A DNA stretch of 64,000 nucleotides, taken from NCBI GenBank assembly GCA_964019415.1, contig OZ025883.1, forward strand, positions 2,332,086-2,396,085. Reading direction: 5' to 3'. Under the pieces are notes generated by a model. It was not told the origin of the DNA, did not search any database, and saw only the letters and a list, made by a program, of their open reading frames with translations. The stretch comes from Ianthella basta. Its lineage: Eukaryota > Porifera > Demospongiae > Verongiida > Ianthellidae. The stretch's first letter is position 1. The number at the start of each line of letters is the position of its first letter. A program made the translations under genes and the position numbers. This document shows, in pieces, positions 27,777-40,650 of this stretch.

Positions 27777-29893
27777 ATGTATATGTACACATATGTATAG
27801 GGGTGGGCAGAGGTGGCAAATATAATGCCTGAGTGTTCTTGCTAAAAATATTGCAGTAGTGTATAGTGGAATGAAAACAATTTTGCGATTTTGTGTGTTG
27901 ATGTTTCATGTTTGTGTTTGATATTGTGTGCTTTGAGGTTCTCTTGCACAGGGAGCAGGTGAGAAGGGTGTTTGTCCATGGCTGCAAGCCAGGAGCATCA
28001 ATTCCAGTTGAAGGCTTTTTAAAAGGCTGCCAGTGCTTTAATTAGAAGCAGGTCACTGACTTCTCCTTTCATAATTTCCTTTGTACTTCGACTTCTACCA
28101 TCCATCGGTACTCTCCATCAGATCGATGCCCCATTGCTTGGAGTACATCACTACTGCCCAGTTATTGCTGAATTCATAACGGCATTATATAGCACTCTGG
28201 GCCTTGAAACTACATAACTTCATTTGTGCATGTATGAAGTGTACATGGCTTGCATGACAGCCATGCATATAGTTACTTATTATTGAATCAATTTCTTTTC
28301 TGTAGACTCATGTCTTCCTAATAAAGACCTCGAGACAGTTATCTCCGAGTTGTGCTACGCTGTGGGAGGGATCCATTCTGTTTCAGTCAGTTCTACTGGT
28401 GGTATCCTATCACTTGGATCTGCCAAGCTACTTGTCCCCAGCGGCGCCATCCCTCAAGGCAAAGCACTGCATGTCAGCTATGCTTTTCTCATGGACGGTA
28501 CGTTTTCTATACCAGAAGTCTATGGCATTGTCAGCACAGTGCTATATACATCAACTACAATACATCCCTGGTGAAGAAGCCAATTCTGCTCCACCTCAAC
28601 CACTGGCATGCTGGAGGGATCAACAGCGCAGCATGGCTTTCCTCAAGGCCCCCTGTATAGCAGACAAGAGAGGCGTTGTTCCTTTTGTCAGCATCCCAAT
28701 AAATCATTCTCAGGCAACAAGCAATTTGCAGTTTTGGAGCTGAAAGAAGATCTTTGCTGTGTTACCGTGGCAGTGGAGAAACTGGCAATCTTCTCAGTCC
28801 ATGTAATTGTGGACTTCATCTATTGAAGAAGGTACACCTTGGCTATGCTGTGTCCTTTCGTCTGTACGTCACTTTTGATGACTATATATACATGGAGCAA
28901 GGTATGTTATTCTTCATATTATTGAGCTTCTCATTGGCGAATGTGTGTGGTTATATATCCTATATAGATAAACTTGCATACTCAGTATGCATTGTCATTG
29001 AAGGATGTGTACATCATTCACACTGCATGACTCTGATGCCTTCATCTGCTGCCTTGGGAATGCACTAATTAGGATGTGCCAAGCTATGTAGTTGTGCATA
29101 AAGAAAATGTTCTTAGCACATTGTGAATTGCTCTACCCCACAGCACCGGGATGCAGATCTGTCCACACACAGACAGAGCACTCTGTGGGTAAGTCTCTCC
29201 ATTCTCAGCATGGGTCTTTGCATGAGGTTGCCTCACTGTGAGGGCACCCCGTAGGGTGGGAGGGGGTGGGTTGGTAGATAAAGAATGTCTCTGTTCTAGT
29301 GTTTGCATGTAACGTATAACACAGCAAGGTATGCTCCATGCAGTGTCACTACACACGTGTCATTCTCAACTCCCTTCAGACCAGTCCCCAGTACTGCCAT
29401 CCTTCAGCTCCCAAAGTGGAGCTACCACTGCTGACAAGGGACCCTCCCCAAAGATGGAGGCACTGCCTACAACACAGCAAGGTATGCTCCATGCAGTGTC
29501 ACTACACACGAGTGCACCTCACAGTGTACCGAGTGTGGGAGGTGTGTCCCTACTGTCTCTGAGAGATCCCACTAACCCCAAGTCTGGCATGCTAGACCCT
29601 CTCCCCCCGGGTGCTTGGCTGGTGCGAGGCTGTTTACTGTGTCCACTGTCTAAGCACCTTAGTGAAGGGTCTAGCTAGCTAGACTGGAGTGCACCTCACA
29701 TTGTATAGGTGTGTGCTTGTGTGTGCATGTGTGTTTGGAGAGATTGGCACAAGCTCTTTACACTAAATTTAGCTGCAGCAGCATACAAGAGAGTGGTTCA
29801 TAACACCTACTCTGGTCCCACCCCACCTACAGATGGACATGCCCTCTTGAACGTGGACTCCATCCCCACCTCACAAGCCATGAAGCCGTGAAC

Positions 29894-29911
29894 TTAACCC
29901 TAACCCTAACC
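29894..29911. repeat. Short interstitial telomere-like repeat
   Basis: Three TTAACCC/CCCTAA units just after the tail-exon stop. The homologous site after the next gene (about 39848-39860) reads CTTTGACCCTAGTAC without the repeat, so the units were gained here. Confidence 0.5.
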
Positions 29912-30144
29912 TATAGCTAGTACAGAACTCACAGTACATTGTAACTCTAGCTATACATGCACGCATATGGCAGTAGTATAGATTGCGTAGTGTTCCTTGT
30001 ATTGCCATTTTCAGCTTTAATAGCGTGGCACGTGATCAGTTGATTAGTGAGAGATTGCGCAACCCAGAATTTGCGGAAAGGGGGACAGCTCGATCGAGCA
30101 AACTGTAGCAAGATAAAGCGAAATGTTGAAGCTTCAGAGTCGTT

Positions 30145-30960
30145 ATGGAGCCGGATTCTGAGATAGAAGCAATGGGTAAGTAGGCGCACTTGCCGGCCAT
30201 TCGATAGTGGCCCACCTTTTAACAGCTTGCATGCCCGCCCCTCCTCTGTATGGTCTCTGTCAGCCAAGGATGACCTGGTCGCGCTACAGCGGGGGTTCCG
30301 TATTACAGAGGAGCTAGGGTCGAAAGAGCTACACAGGCAAAGCACAAAACAGCCTAAGGAAGCAAAAGTAAGGAGTATCCACTTGACATGGCATTGTGGC
30401 TAACATTGAAACCTTAATTAATGTGTAGTATGATGCTGACACTCACTCACTGTGCATGTGTGCGTGCCTGCAGGGCGATTGATGAATGTTGGAAGCAGGG
30501 AACGAAGATCTCAAGAAGAGCCTCAGCCTGGTAGGGAGTCGTCAGAATGAGTTGAAGGATCGGAGAGCAGTTTGAAGAACTGATGGAGCATCGGCTGGAC
30601 TACGAGCAACTGATTGCCGAGGAGCAGCATGCCATCAGTGAACTGGAGAAGAGGAGCAGAGAGAAACAGTGACAGATAAACCAGCAGTGCAAGGACAAGG
30701 GAGGGTGAGGGCGGAGCTGCTAGAGTGGAGTGGGTGGGGACTTACGTAGGATGGGGTGGATCTTAGAAGTAGAGTGGGCGGGGATGTGGGGTGGAGTGGG
30801 TGGGGCCTAAGAGATAGAAATGTATGAAGTTGTTCAGTGGTGTGCCTTGCCTCCCCCTCCTGCAGTGTCCACAGTAGCCAGCAGCAACACATTAACACTT
30901 AGAAGATAAGAGTGATGGAAAACAGACTGGAGAATGTGATTGACATCATCACAGTGGTGT
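30145..30960 (+). pseudogene. ODAD1/CCDC63-like gene fragment, unit 1
   Basis: A start exon 30145-30175 (MEPDSEIEAM) joins in phase to 30264-30367 (AKDDLVALQRGFRITEELG). Later fragments at about 30495-30570 (NEDLKKSLSLVGSRQNELKD) and 30885-30945 (RVMENRLENVID) also match outer-dynein-arm docking coiled-coil proteins (LQKLQRQFRI and RILENQLDRV in that family). Stops lie between fragments, so it cannot encode the full protein. It may be the start of a short transcript or only debris carried by the repeat unit. Confidence 0.5.
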
Positions 30961-31056
30961 GTGTTCTTACATGAGACACAATGAGAGAGTGTTGTGTTGT
31001 GTATTGTTCTGAGTGGGCTGCTCTCTGTGTCTGTTTGAAGGTGTGGGCGGCCACAG

Positions 31057-32209
31057 GGAGGATCTCCAAGAATGACTGGGTGGAGTGATTGTGTCAGCTT
31101 GGAGTGGAGCTGTTGAAGGAGTCCCCTAGCCCCACCCTGCATTTCTGTTGGGCTCTTGCTCAAGTGTACAAGCCACTTCCTCATGATCAGTGAGTGGAGT
31201 GTGTGAATGTGCATCGGTGAGAGTGACTGGTGAGGTGCTCGGCCACTCAATCTCCCCTAACTCTTTGCTCCCCCACCCTCTGCCACTCCTTTCTCTCCTC
31301 CCACTTTATCCCTCCCTCCACCTCCTCTTCTGCTCCTTCCTTCTCCTATTGTCCTCTCTGCGCTTCCAACCTTCCCTTATCTTCTGCCTCTCCCTTCTCC
31401 CATCCTCTCTGCCCCTCCCTCTTTCCCACCCTCTCTGTCCCTACCTTCTCCCTTCCCCATCTGCCCTTCTCTGCAGGGGGTAAGGTAAAGGTATCAGTTG
31501 TTGCCATGGTGACATGTCCAATCACATGACCTGTTTCCTGTTCCTCAGGTAACGACTTCCCCCATGAGAAGGGCATTGACGTGTGTCGTCAAGTGCAGCT
31601 GCTGATTGATCAAGCCACTTCACATGAGAACCTCTGCCAGTGCTACATCGGATGGTGAGTGTGTGGTCCCCTTGTGTGTTGATGTGTGTGGGAGGTGGGA
31701 GGAGGGAGATGTACACTGAGTGTACATTGGGTAGTTGGTCATTGACTGGTGCCATGTAGTTTTTGTAGTATGCGTTACACCTCCCTTCCCCTCTGCCCCT
31801 CCCACCCCTTCCCCTTTCCCTCCTACCTCTCCCCCCTCTGCCACTCCCCCCTCCTCGCCTACCACCCCTCCCACCCTTTCCCCTCTGCCCCTCCCACCCT
31901 TCCCTCTCTGTCCCTTTTATCCCTCCCCCTCTGCCCCTCCCACTCTGCTCCTCCCACTCTATCCCTCTGCTCCTCCCACCCCTCCCACTCTGCCCCTCCC
32001 ACCCCTCCCCCTCTGCCCTTCTCTCTCCTTTCTTCAGCTGCTGTTAGTGTACATGTGTGTTACAGTATTCCTCTTCATGCATGCTGTACAAGTCACTCAC
32101 TGACTTAGTTGTAGTGAAATAATGCACTCTCTCATCTATCTCCCCTTTGCACACACTCACACCCACACCCACACCCACACCCACACCCACACCCACACCC
32201 ACACCCACA

Positions 32210-32257
<48 letters not shown>

Positions 32258-32275
32258 AAGTGTCCCTTTAACCTT
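31057..32275 (+). pseudogene. mTOR fragments, unit 1: FAT start and FATC
   Basis: 31057-31191 reads SKNDWVE, a TGA in place of Trp, then [20 protein letters not shown]: the start of the mTOR FAT domain. 31549-31654 reads [19 protein letters not shown], the FATC domain, and ends at a good donor. The final exon near 32261 is decayed (CPFN instead of CPFW-stop). The kinase pieces that should lie between FAT and FATC are instead downstream at 34145. The fragments therefore sit out of gene order and cannot make TOR. Confidence 0.75.
32157..32252. repeat. (CCCACA)n then (CA)n
   Basis: About nine CCCACA hexamers followed by about 22 CA units, directly before the decayed last mTOR exon. Confidence 0.95.
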
Positions 32276-32279
32276 CTTC

Positions 32280-33960
32280 CCGAGGCCTTCTTGTCTGCGG
32301 ATGTGGACAATAATATGAAATACATACCCAGTCTATTATTATGTATTGTGAATAACTCATAATTTGGTATTAGGTCTTAGTTCCAGTGGAAGCTATTCAT
32401 TAGAACACATGTCAGTGTAGTCTCCTGTTCAAGTGTTGCATGTCCTCAAGTGTGTGTGTAGGTGTGTGCATGGTGAGCTCCTGTGTGGTCTGTCATGTGA
32501 CAAGACACTGTTCTAGCTACATGCATGGCAAGGACTGGGTAGTCTCCTGTTCTAGTACTGCCCTGCATATTATAATATGACTTAGTCACTGAATGGCTTT
32601 GGTCACCTTGAGTGCATGCTTTTAGAACACGTAACTGTTTGCAGTGCTAGTAAGACATACAGTTAATTGTTAAAGGAGGTGTAGACCTGTCTACTGTCAG
32701 TAGTAATCTGGTGTTAGTAAGTAAGTTGGGGGGTGGGGGGGGGGGTTGCTGTGTAAGAATGGGTCCCAGGGTTGAAGGTTGGGGAAGAAGAGATGATGGT
32801 GTATTGAGTGCATGAGTTAGTAGATCTAGAGTTGGTCAGTGTCTGAATTAGTGTGCATGTGTGTGTGTGTGTGTGTGTGTGCATGATTTCTCTGACACTG
32901 ATGGCTACAGGTATGTCTGTGTGTCAGTGTCAGAGTCTGATCTCACACCTTACAAGTGACTCTATACATAGCAGATGAAGTCCTTGTACTTACAATGGCT
33001 TCAGGTGACATTTATGACTGTACATCATACATGCCTTGGGCACTTTCACTGGTAGACAGCTAGATTGCTGCTGCCCCACAGCTGGGAAGACAAACTGCAT
33101 AGGTAATAGCTAGTCTGCAATAACAAGCTCATGGTCTGGTAATTATGTAGATGTGTTTCGTCATTGTTTGTTTGTTACCTGTTGGCACTCAACTTAGTGA
33201 CTAGCATGTTATATTGTGTGTGAGTGGATATAGGCAATTCTGGGTTGTGGGGTTCTGGTAGTAGAAGGGAACCAGTTTAAGCATGCTACACAATTGCATT
33301 TAGCTATACTTGCACTTGTTCAGACTGCAAGATGGTTTGGCCCTAGCTGAGATGGCCTCCTTCACTTGCAATTGCAAAGCATAGCAAGACCATCACTCAA
33401 CTAGTTCAAACCTGACAGCACACACAGGTGACCCCATGCATGCTCCTGTTTCCGGTATGGGCACAGGGGACAACTTACAAAGGTGCTCATTCTCTCATAT
33501 AAAGGCTTCCCCACCTGCTGGCATGCAGGGCTTCTGGTCAGCTCAAAGAAGACAACAGAATTCCATACCTTTCAAGGAAGGTGGCAATTGGTGGGGAGGA
33601 GAATGATTGGAGGTGAGGGTGAGTGTGGGGTGATCAGTGAGGGGGTGGGACCTTGTGATGGAAGGTGGCTACATACTTCTGTATTTTGTTTGTGTGTGTG
33701 TGTGTGTGTGTGTTTTACAATTCTGAAGTCATGATTTGAAAGAGAGTCAACAATGTCTCTTGCATGCTATTCACATACTATTCCTTCATGGTTATCACAT
33801 ATGGTGTGCAGTGTGTACATCTGTATATGTGTATGTATGTGTGTTCAATGAGCAGCATGCACTGTCATGCTGTCTTATGTGCAGTGTGTAGGTGCTCTGT
33901 AGTGCAGTGTCATCACTGCAGTCACTTGATTGTCCTCTTCTGTAGCTGTCTCTTGCAATA
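32280..33960. other. Anonymous spacer in array unit 1
   Basis: No exon recognised. The part near 32755-32820 is also present in unit 3 at about 51160-51230, so it belongs to the duplicated unit. Pyrimidine-rich blocks upstream (31250-31480 and 31780-32040) have counterparts at 52270-52470 and 52770-52970. Confidence 0.5.
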
Positions 33961-33991
33961 CTGAAACTTCCCTTGATCAGGAGCAAGGTGT

Positions 33992-34094
<103 letters not shown>

Positions 34095-34144
34095 ATATGC
34101 ATGCGTCTGTGTGCCTCCAGTGCCAGCCTTTTCCCTACTATATA

Positions 34145-34455
34145 TACACACTTTCATTAGAGACTACCAGGGATGGAAGAAGTTTATTTTGAAGATTGAG
34201 TATAGGCTCATGTTGCAGGTGAGGGGGTGTGAAGTGGGAGGGGCAAGGGATGGAAGGAGTGTTATTTGGTAACTTCTTTCTATGTGTGTGATCAACTGCT
34301 GCAGCATCGACTCTGTATGTGTGCACACACCCTCACCCCATCCCGTCCTGCCCACCTTCAGATGTTGACTGACTAGCTACGGCCATTTGTCTCTGCTGCA
34401 GATAGTGGAGGTGTTTGAGCACACACTGGAGAGCACTCAGGATGAACTCCAGTAG
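34145..34455 (+). pseudogene. mTOR kinase-domain fragment, unit 1
   Basis: Exon ending 34218 reads FIRDYQGWKKFILKIEYRLM, matching the IRDYREKKKILLNIEHRIM block of the TOR kinase domain. Exon 34402-34455 reads IVEVFEHTLESTQDELQ then stop, matching KVEVFEHAVNNT. The stop truncates the kinase before its catalytic loop. Confidence 0.7.
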
Positions 34456-34528
34456 TTACAACATCTTTGTACAATGTGTACAGTCTCTGCTGTATACATG
34501 CATGCTGATTCATGTGCACCGGTGACGA

Positions 34529-34536
34529 TGACGTCA
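34529..34536. promoter_or_regulatory. TGACGTCA palindrome before ROCO gene 1
   Basis: CRE/ATF octamer at the start of the region shared by all three units, followed by an untranslated first exon ending 34700 (donor GTAAGTCC). Matching octamers lie at 44092 and 53992. Confidence 0.5.
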
Positions 34537-34700
34537 TTTACAAGCGTGGGAAGCGGGTAAATTGTCGTGTTCGTCTTTCGTGCCAGTTTAATAGTACTGG
34601 AGTCCGACTGGAGTAAGAGTCTTAGTAGTGTTTGTTTGAGTCGTTGTCTACCGGCCGGGCAGCCCTGAGCCTGCCAGGCGGCTTAGTGGAGGAACGGGGG

Positions 34701-35303
34701 GTAAGTCCTTTTGCAAATGGTTTGTGTGGAGTGGCTTGTTTGCTGTTTAGCTATAGGAAGAGTTCAATTGTGCAAATCTAGCTACAGTTCACTAGCTAGC
34801 TAATGGAGGTCAAGTAGTTAGCTAAGTCCCGTAATTTCTAGTGGCTTCAACTGCTTATTTAGCTACAAAATTTTCCCTATCTTTCACGAAGGTCACCCTC
34901 TCTCCACCGCCTCTTAATAGTGCCCGGCCACTGACTGCCCAGTCTTAACAGCTGACAGCTGCAGCAGCCTCGCTCGAAGTTTGCACTGCCGGCGCTGTTC
35001 ACCGCTTCCACCGTATCAGCAGCGCCGTCCAGCTGAACACCTCAACACTCCTCCCTCCTTAACGCCTCGCCTCTCCGCGACCACCAAACCCAATTCATAC
35101 CTCTACGGCTCAGTCTCGCGCCAGTAGCCCTCCGCATCCAACTGACTCCTCGACGCATTCGCTCCTCCAACACTTGCCGTTTCTCCAACACCCCGTCCAT
35201 TAGCACCGTCTGGTTTCTACCCGTTCACCGTCCTGCTCAACGCCTCTACACTCCTCCCTCCCTCCTTACTGCCTCGCCTCCACCACCGTGAAAAGAATTG
35301 GAG
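34701..35303 (+). other. 5' leader intron and C/T-rich leader of ROCO gene 1
   Basis: From the first-exon donor to the start codon. A pyrimidine-rich tract with an acceptor near 34920 (CTTAATAG) is followed by about 380 bp rich in CTCC and CACC. It is conserved in unit 3 at about 55310-55880. No upstream ATG in frame with the coding exon was found. Confidence 0.45.
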
Positions 35304-38300
35304 ATGGCTCAATTTCTGAGAGAAGTGGAGATGGCTTTTTCTCAGAGAGAATTGGATCAGACGGCTCTTATTCATCCTTGTTATAAGGGTGACTTGTTCA
35401 CAGTAAGGCGGCTAATTAAAGAGGGCCATAATGTGAACACCAGAGATGAGGATGGCAACACACCTTTAATACAGGCAGCTTGGAGAGGTCATGACCAAGT
35501 GGTGGAGGAGCTCATTAGAGAAGGTGCTCATGTGAATATTAAGGACAATGGTCGACGAAATGCCCTTTACTGGGCCAGTTTGCTTGATCACAGTAGTATT
35601 GTGCAAACACTGTGTGCAGCTGGTGCAGATACCAATGTACAAGATCATTATGGATGGACCCCTTTGATATGTGCAGCTTGGAGGGGTAGGGATGAGATAG
35701 TGTGCGAGCTGATTAGAGCAGGTGCTAGCGTGAATGTTGTCACTAGCCGTATACGTACATGGAAGGGGGAGTTACCTACTGGCTCAACAGCCCTGCATTA
35801 TGCTGCTGAGTATGATAGAATTAAATGCTGGATTCTCCTCGTGGAGGCTGGAGCAGATATGACAATCAGGAACAAGGAATGCAAAACTCCTCTGGACCTT
35901 GCATTTGGTGACTTCCAACAAACTGTTCAACAGGCACAGTCTTCCTCTACCAAGCGCATTGTAGCAGTAATTGGCAATGCTGAACATGGCAAGAGTACAC
36001 TGATAGCAGCTTTGCAGGCCGAGGGCAAAAGCATCTTCAAGAAGGTCGTCAACTGGTTTGCACAAGTGCAGGACATCAGCCAACGCACAGCTGGAATTGA
36101 AGCAGTTGAATTCTCCAGTCATAAGTATGGACAGACATTGTTCTATGACTTTGCTGGTCAGGCTGATTACCATGGCCCTCATCAGTCCTTCTTGGAGGCC
36201 ATGCTGAGCAAGCCAGGAGCGTCTGTGACCCTGTTACTTCTGGTGAAAGTAACTGATGTGGAAGACGTAATCATACAACATATCACTCGTTGGCTGCAAC
36301 CTCTTGCTCTTACGTCAGCCCCATCCACTCCACAAGTGATCCTTGTTGGCAGTTTCCTTGACCGAGTAAAGTCCAAAGAGGAAGCAGCCGGGAAGCTGTT
36401 ACGATGTAGTCAGTCAGTGCAGGAGGAGTTACCTTTCGACATCCAAGGTCCCTGTCTCCTGGACTGCCGCAAGCCTGAATCTGAGGGTATCAATCAGATT
36501 TGCGCCTTCTTTCAGGAGATTCAGCCTCTTCAGTTCAACTCTGATATTCTCTCATACAATCTCCGGTGGGTCCTAATACTATTGCAGGAAGCATTCTCTG
36601 TTCCGGCCATCACACTCCACACCTTCCAGTCATGGCTATTGAAAAATGCTGGGCTGCTCTCCATGAACTTCCCTGCAGCGGTGGAGGTGTGTTGTGACCT
36701 AACAGCAATTGGTCACACCCTCTTTCTCCCCAACCGGCTGGACCCCTCCCAAAGTTGGCTTGTCTTGGACCTCCAAGCTGTTCTCCACAATGTGTATGGT
36801 ACCTTGTTCAGTGGGTCCCAGGGCAAGGTCAACCAGTTTGGTCTCCTCCACTGCAGTCAGCTGGTTGAGCTGTTTCCTGAATTGAATCCAACAATGATCC
36901 AAGAAGTCCTTATCAGCCTTGATTTCTGCATCCAGGTTGATTCAAAGTTGCTACGAGGCGATCTTGTGAAGCTAACTGCCGGTACTGAAGGAGAAGGATG
37001 GCTGTACTTCCCTGCTCTGGTGTCAGCCCAACCTCCTGAGCTCTTCCCAAAGGATACCAACCCACACTGCCTCCAGTGGGTGTGCTGGCAACTGAGGACA
37101 GCTAGAGGAGAAGCACCTCATCTCTGCACATCTCCTCCAATCCATTATCCTCCATCTTGCATCCAATCATGTGTTTGCCCACGAGTTAGCCAGTGTTAGA
37201 GAACATTGCTGCAGCGTTTGGATGAATGGCCTTTCCTGGAGGTCCACCAAAGGCGTTGACATAGCTGTCCACGTAAGTGACTGCAGTGTGGTCCAGGTTG
37301 TAGGACACAGCAAGGCAGCACCAGAGAAACTTCTCCGATACATGTCAACCATTGTCCGAGATGTTATCAAGATGACCACCCAGCTGTCACCAAAGCTGAA
37401 GGCCACATCCTACATCGTCCACCCATATACACCTGCTATGTTGGAGGACACCAAAGCCCCTCCCCTTGACTCCTTGTATCCTGTTTCAAGTATTGTACAT
37501 TGCATCAGTAATGGAGACGACCACGTTCTATCCCGCCAACAAGTTGGCCATCTTTCCAACCGGATGAGTCTCACTGAGTTGTTTGGAGGCTGGTTTCCTT
37601 CTCTGTCAGTTGTACAAGACATGGGCTTTCAGAAGGAGCCACAGAGGGGTGAGTGTGTGTTTCCTTTCCCTGTTTGATGAAAGCCATTCCTTCAGTGTAC
37701 CACCTTATTGTACTCTCATATACATGTAATGGCCACCCATTCAACTAGTATGATGTGGCGTTAACTAGCCTAAAAGTTGGACACTTGCTTCCTCCTCCTT
37801 CGTACCTGCAGCTCCACTCTCTTCAGACCTGCCCTCATTATTCAGCTCCCAAAATAGAGCTACCACTGCTGACAAGGGACTCTCCCCAGAGATGGAGGCA
37901 CTGACTACAGCACAGCAAGGTATGCTCCATGCAGTGTGACTACACACGAGTGCACCTCACAGTGTACCAAGTGTGGTATGTGTGTCCCTACTGTCTCTGA
38001 TGGAGTCTCATTCAATCCACTAACCCCAAGTGTCATGTGGTGACCCCTTAGTGCACAGAGGAGGTTTAGTGTGTGGCTGTATGCAGTGACATTCAGATTT
38101 TGTGCTAATGTTAATTGGAGAGTGGGGAATCCCCTTCTGCCGCCCTAATATGTTATCAGATTTGTGTATCATGTGTCTTCCCTTTCCATGAAGCTGTACA
38201 AGTCCTCAATCACTTTCGGGGCCAGTTCATTGAGGAAATGGATGCTAATGCTGTCGTCCTGGAACTTCTACACAACAATATCATTGATAGAGGGGATGAG

Positions 38301-39846
38301 AGGAGGATCGCAATGACCCTTGACCCAACACAGCAGAATCAGTTTCTTCATTTGATATTGAAGGAGAAGTGCACTGAGGATGCCTTTGAGACCGTCTGTG
38401 ACATCATCATTGCAGTAAAGGGCAACTCAAAGATGAAAGCGTTGGGTGAATCTATGAAGAGGAGACTGGAGACATGTGTGTGTGTGTGGGGGGGGGGGGG
38501 GGGGCAACACTGTGTGTGGTTGCATGTGGTTGTACCTGTGTATGGGAGCGTTGTGTGCAGTGTGCATGGATTTATTGTGTGTTGCTGAAGAATTTAGCCA
38601 ATCACTGCTCTGTTCTGCTTTTATTGCCTTGCAGCTCTACTCTCTTCAGACCTGCCCTCAGTATCATCGTCATCCAGCTCCAAAAGTGAAGCGACCACTG
38701 TTGACAACGGACCCTCCCCAGAGATGGAGGCACTGACAACAACACAGCAAGGTATGTTCCATGCAGTGTCACTACACTTGCCGCGGACTGCACCTAACAG
38801 TGTACCGAGTGTGGGAGGTGTGTCCCTACTGTCTCCGATGGAGTCTCATGCAATCCACTAACCCCAAGTGTCATGTGGTGACCCCTTAGTGCACAGAAGA
38901 AGCTTAGTGTGTGACTCAGTTAGCCTCTGATAATCAGATTTTGTGCTAATGCTAATTGGGGGATGGGGAATTCCCCTCTTCAACTCCCTAGCATGTTATC
39001 AGGTTTATGTACCATGTGTCTTCCCTTTCCATGAAGCTGTACAAGTTCTCAATGACTTTCGGGACCAGTTCATTGAGGAAATGGATGCTAACGCTGTCAT
39101 CCTGGAACTCTTTCATGGAGGCTTTATCAGTGAGGGTGATAAGAACAAGCTGACACAGTTTGATGAACCAAGGCAATGTAACCAGTTCCTCCACTGGACT
39201 TTGGTACAAAAGTGTACTAAGGAGTCCTTCGAGGCTGTCTGCAGCATCATCACTGGAGTAAAGGGCAACCCAAAGATGACAGTGTTGGGCAAATCAATGA
39301 AGAGTAGACTGGAGAAAGGTGGGTAAGGTGTGTGTATGTGAGGGTGAGTGTTGCAGGAGGTGTGTGTAACTGCATGGACAGTATGTACATGTATGGGTGA
39401 GTAGGTGGGAGTCTGTGTATAGTGTGCATTTGTGTGTATGTGTACATGTGTAAGTGAATGATTGATGGATGCCCCACTTCACTGTTGCTATTTGATCATG
39501 ACCCACTCTTCATGTGCAGTTCCACTCGCTTCAGACCAGCCCCTAGTACTGCCATCCTCCAGCTCCCAATGTGGAGCTATCACTGCTGACAAGGGACTCT
39601 CCCCAGAGATGGTGGCACTGACTACAACACAGCAAGGTATGCACCATGCAGTGTGACTACACACTAGTCCACCTCACAGTGTACTGAGTGTGGGAGGCGT
39701 GTCCCTACTGTCTCTGTGAGATCCCACTAACCATAGCATACAAGAGAGTGGTTCATAACACCTACTCTGGTCTCATCCCACCTACAGATGGACATTCCCT
39801 CTTGAACGTGGACTCCGTCCCCACCTCACAAGCCAGGAAGCCGTGA
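35304..39846 (+). CDS. ROCO gene 1: ANK-Roc-COR-CARD-CARD, 4 bp frameshift
   Basis: Coding exon 35304-37648, linker 37812-37919, CARD 38194-38475, linker 38635-38751, CARD 39037-39318, linker 39520-39636, tail 39788-39846 (stop TGA); all small exons are phase 1-1. Residues 18-200 are five or six ankyrin repeats. Roc follows with P-loop GNAEHGKST (about 224-232), G3 DFAGQ and an unusual G4 (SFLD). COR shows IGHTLFLPN, LFSGSQGKVN and LYFPALV. CARD 1 begins AVQVLNHFRGQFIEEMDANA; CARD 2 begins AVQVLNDFRDQFIEEMDANA. Roc-COR acts as a GTP-regulated dimer switch and CARD recruits CARD partners, so a cytosolic immune or death receptor is inferred. A 4 nt gain near 37101-37104, absent from both paralogs, shifts the frame and gives a stop at 37199; the other frame resumes to 37648. 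Young pseudogene or assembly error. The donor at 38476 (GTGTGT) is weak. Confidence 0.8.
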
Positions 39847-40129
39847 ACTTTGACCCTAGTACATGATAACTCACAGTACATTGCATATACATACATGCAT
39901 ATGGCAGTAGTATAGATTGCGTATATAGTGTTCCTTGTATCATAGATAGTAAAGACATCCTTTTTTACCATCTATGCTTGTATTGACGTGCACGTGGCAC
40001 GTGATCAGTTGATTAGTGAGATATTGCGCAACTCAGAACTTTGCGGATGGCGGACAGCTCGATCGAGCAAACTGTAGTAAGAAGAAGAGCAATGTTAATT
40101 ATTGTTGAAGCTTCAGAGTCAACGTCGTT

Positions 40130-40650
40130 ATGGAGAGGAGCCGGATTCTGAGATGGAAGCAATGAGTAAGTAAGGGCACTTGCCGGCCATATGCATTTCG
40201 ATAGTCGCGCACCTTTTAACAGCTTGCTTGCCCGCCCTTCATCTGCATGGTCTTCGTCAGCCAAGGATGACCTGGCCGAGCTACAGCGCCGGTTCCGTAT
40301 ATATTACAGAGGAGCTAGGGTCGAAAGAGCTACACAGGCAAAGCACAAAACAGCCTAAGGAAGCAAACGCACGCAGTACTTGACTTGGCATTGTGGCTAA
40401 CATTGGAACCTTAATGTGTAGCTAGTGTGATGCTGACACTGTGCATGTGGGCCATGACTGAGATGTTGGAAGCAGAGAAGCAAGATCTCAAGTAGAACCT
40501 CAGCCTGGCAGGGAGTCGTCAGAATGAGTTGAAGGATCGCAGAGTAGTCTGAAGAACTGATTGAGCGTCGGCTGGACTATGAGCAACTGATTGCCAAGGA
40601 GCAGCATGCCATCAGTGAACTGGAGAGGAGGATCAGAGAGAAATAGACAG
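40130..40650 (+). pseudogene. ODAD1/CCDC63-like gene fragment, unit 2
   Basis: Copy of the 30145-30960 fragment. The second exon at about 40263 reads AKDDLAELQRRFRI, closer to the family (LQRQFRI) than unit 1, and is then frameshifted. About 40470-40650 keeps DLK, SLAGSRQNELKDR and EQHAISELERRI in broken frames. Confidence 0.5.

Larger units (their letters stand above)
27184..29891 (+). pseudogene. 3' remnant of a ROCO-array gene with ZU5 exon
   Basis: Remaining exons in order: a linker ending 27280, a ZU5 first half 28306-28497 (192 nt, phase 1-1; STGGILSLGSAKLLVPSGA, then IPQGKALHVSYAF), ZU5 second-half debris about 28540-28830 in three frames (YINYNTSLVKKPILLHLNHW, later LELKEDLCCVTVAVEKL), a shortened Death-leader exon 29144-29188, a linker ending 29481, and a tail exon 29833-29891 (NVDSIPTSQAMKP, stop). 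The tail exon matches that of the next gene. ZU5 domains occur beside Death domains in netrin receptors, ankyrins and PIDD, so this copy probably once had a third kind of effector module. No ankyrin or Roc exon remains. Confidence 0.6.

Noticed and set aside
31190..32108. Ser/Pro/Leu-rich plus-strand frames in C/T-rich DNA (also 52247-53061)
   Set aside because: Low-complexity pyrimidine tracts in intron-like sequence; composition alone keeps the frames open.
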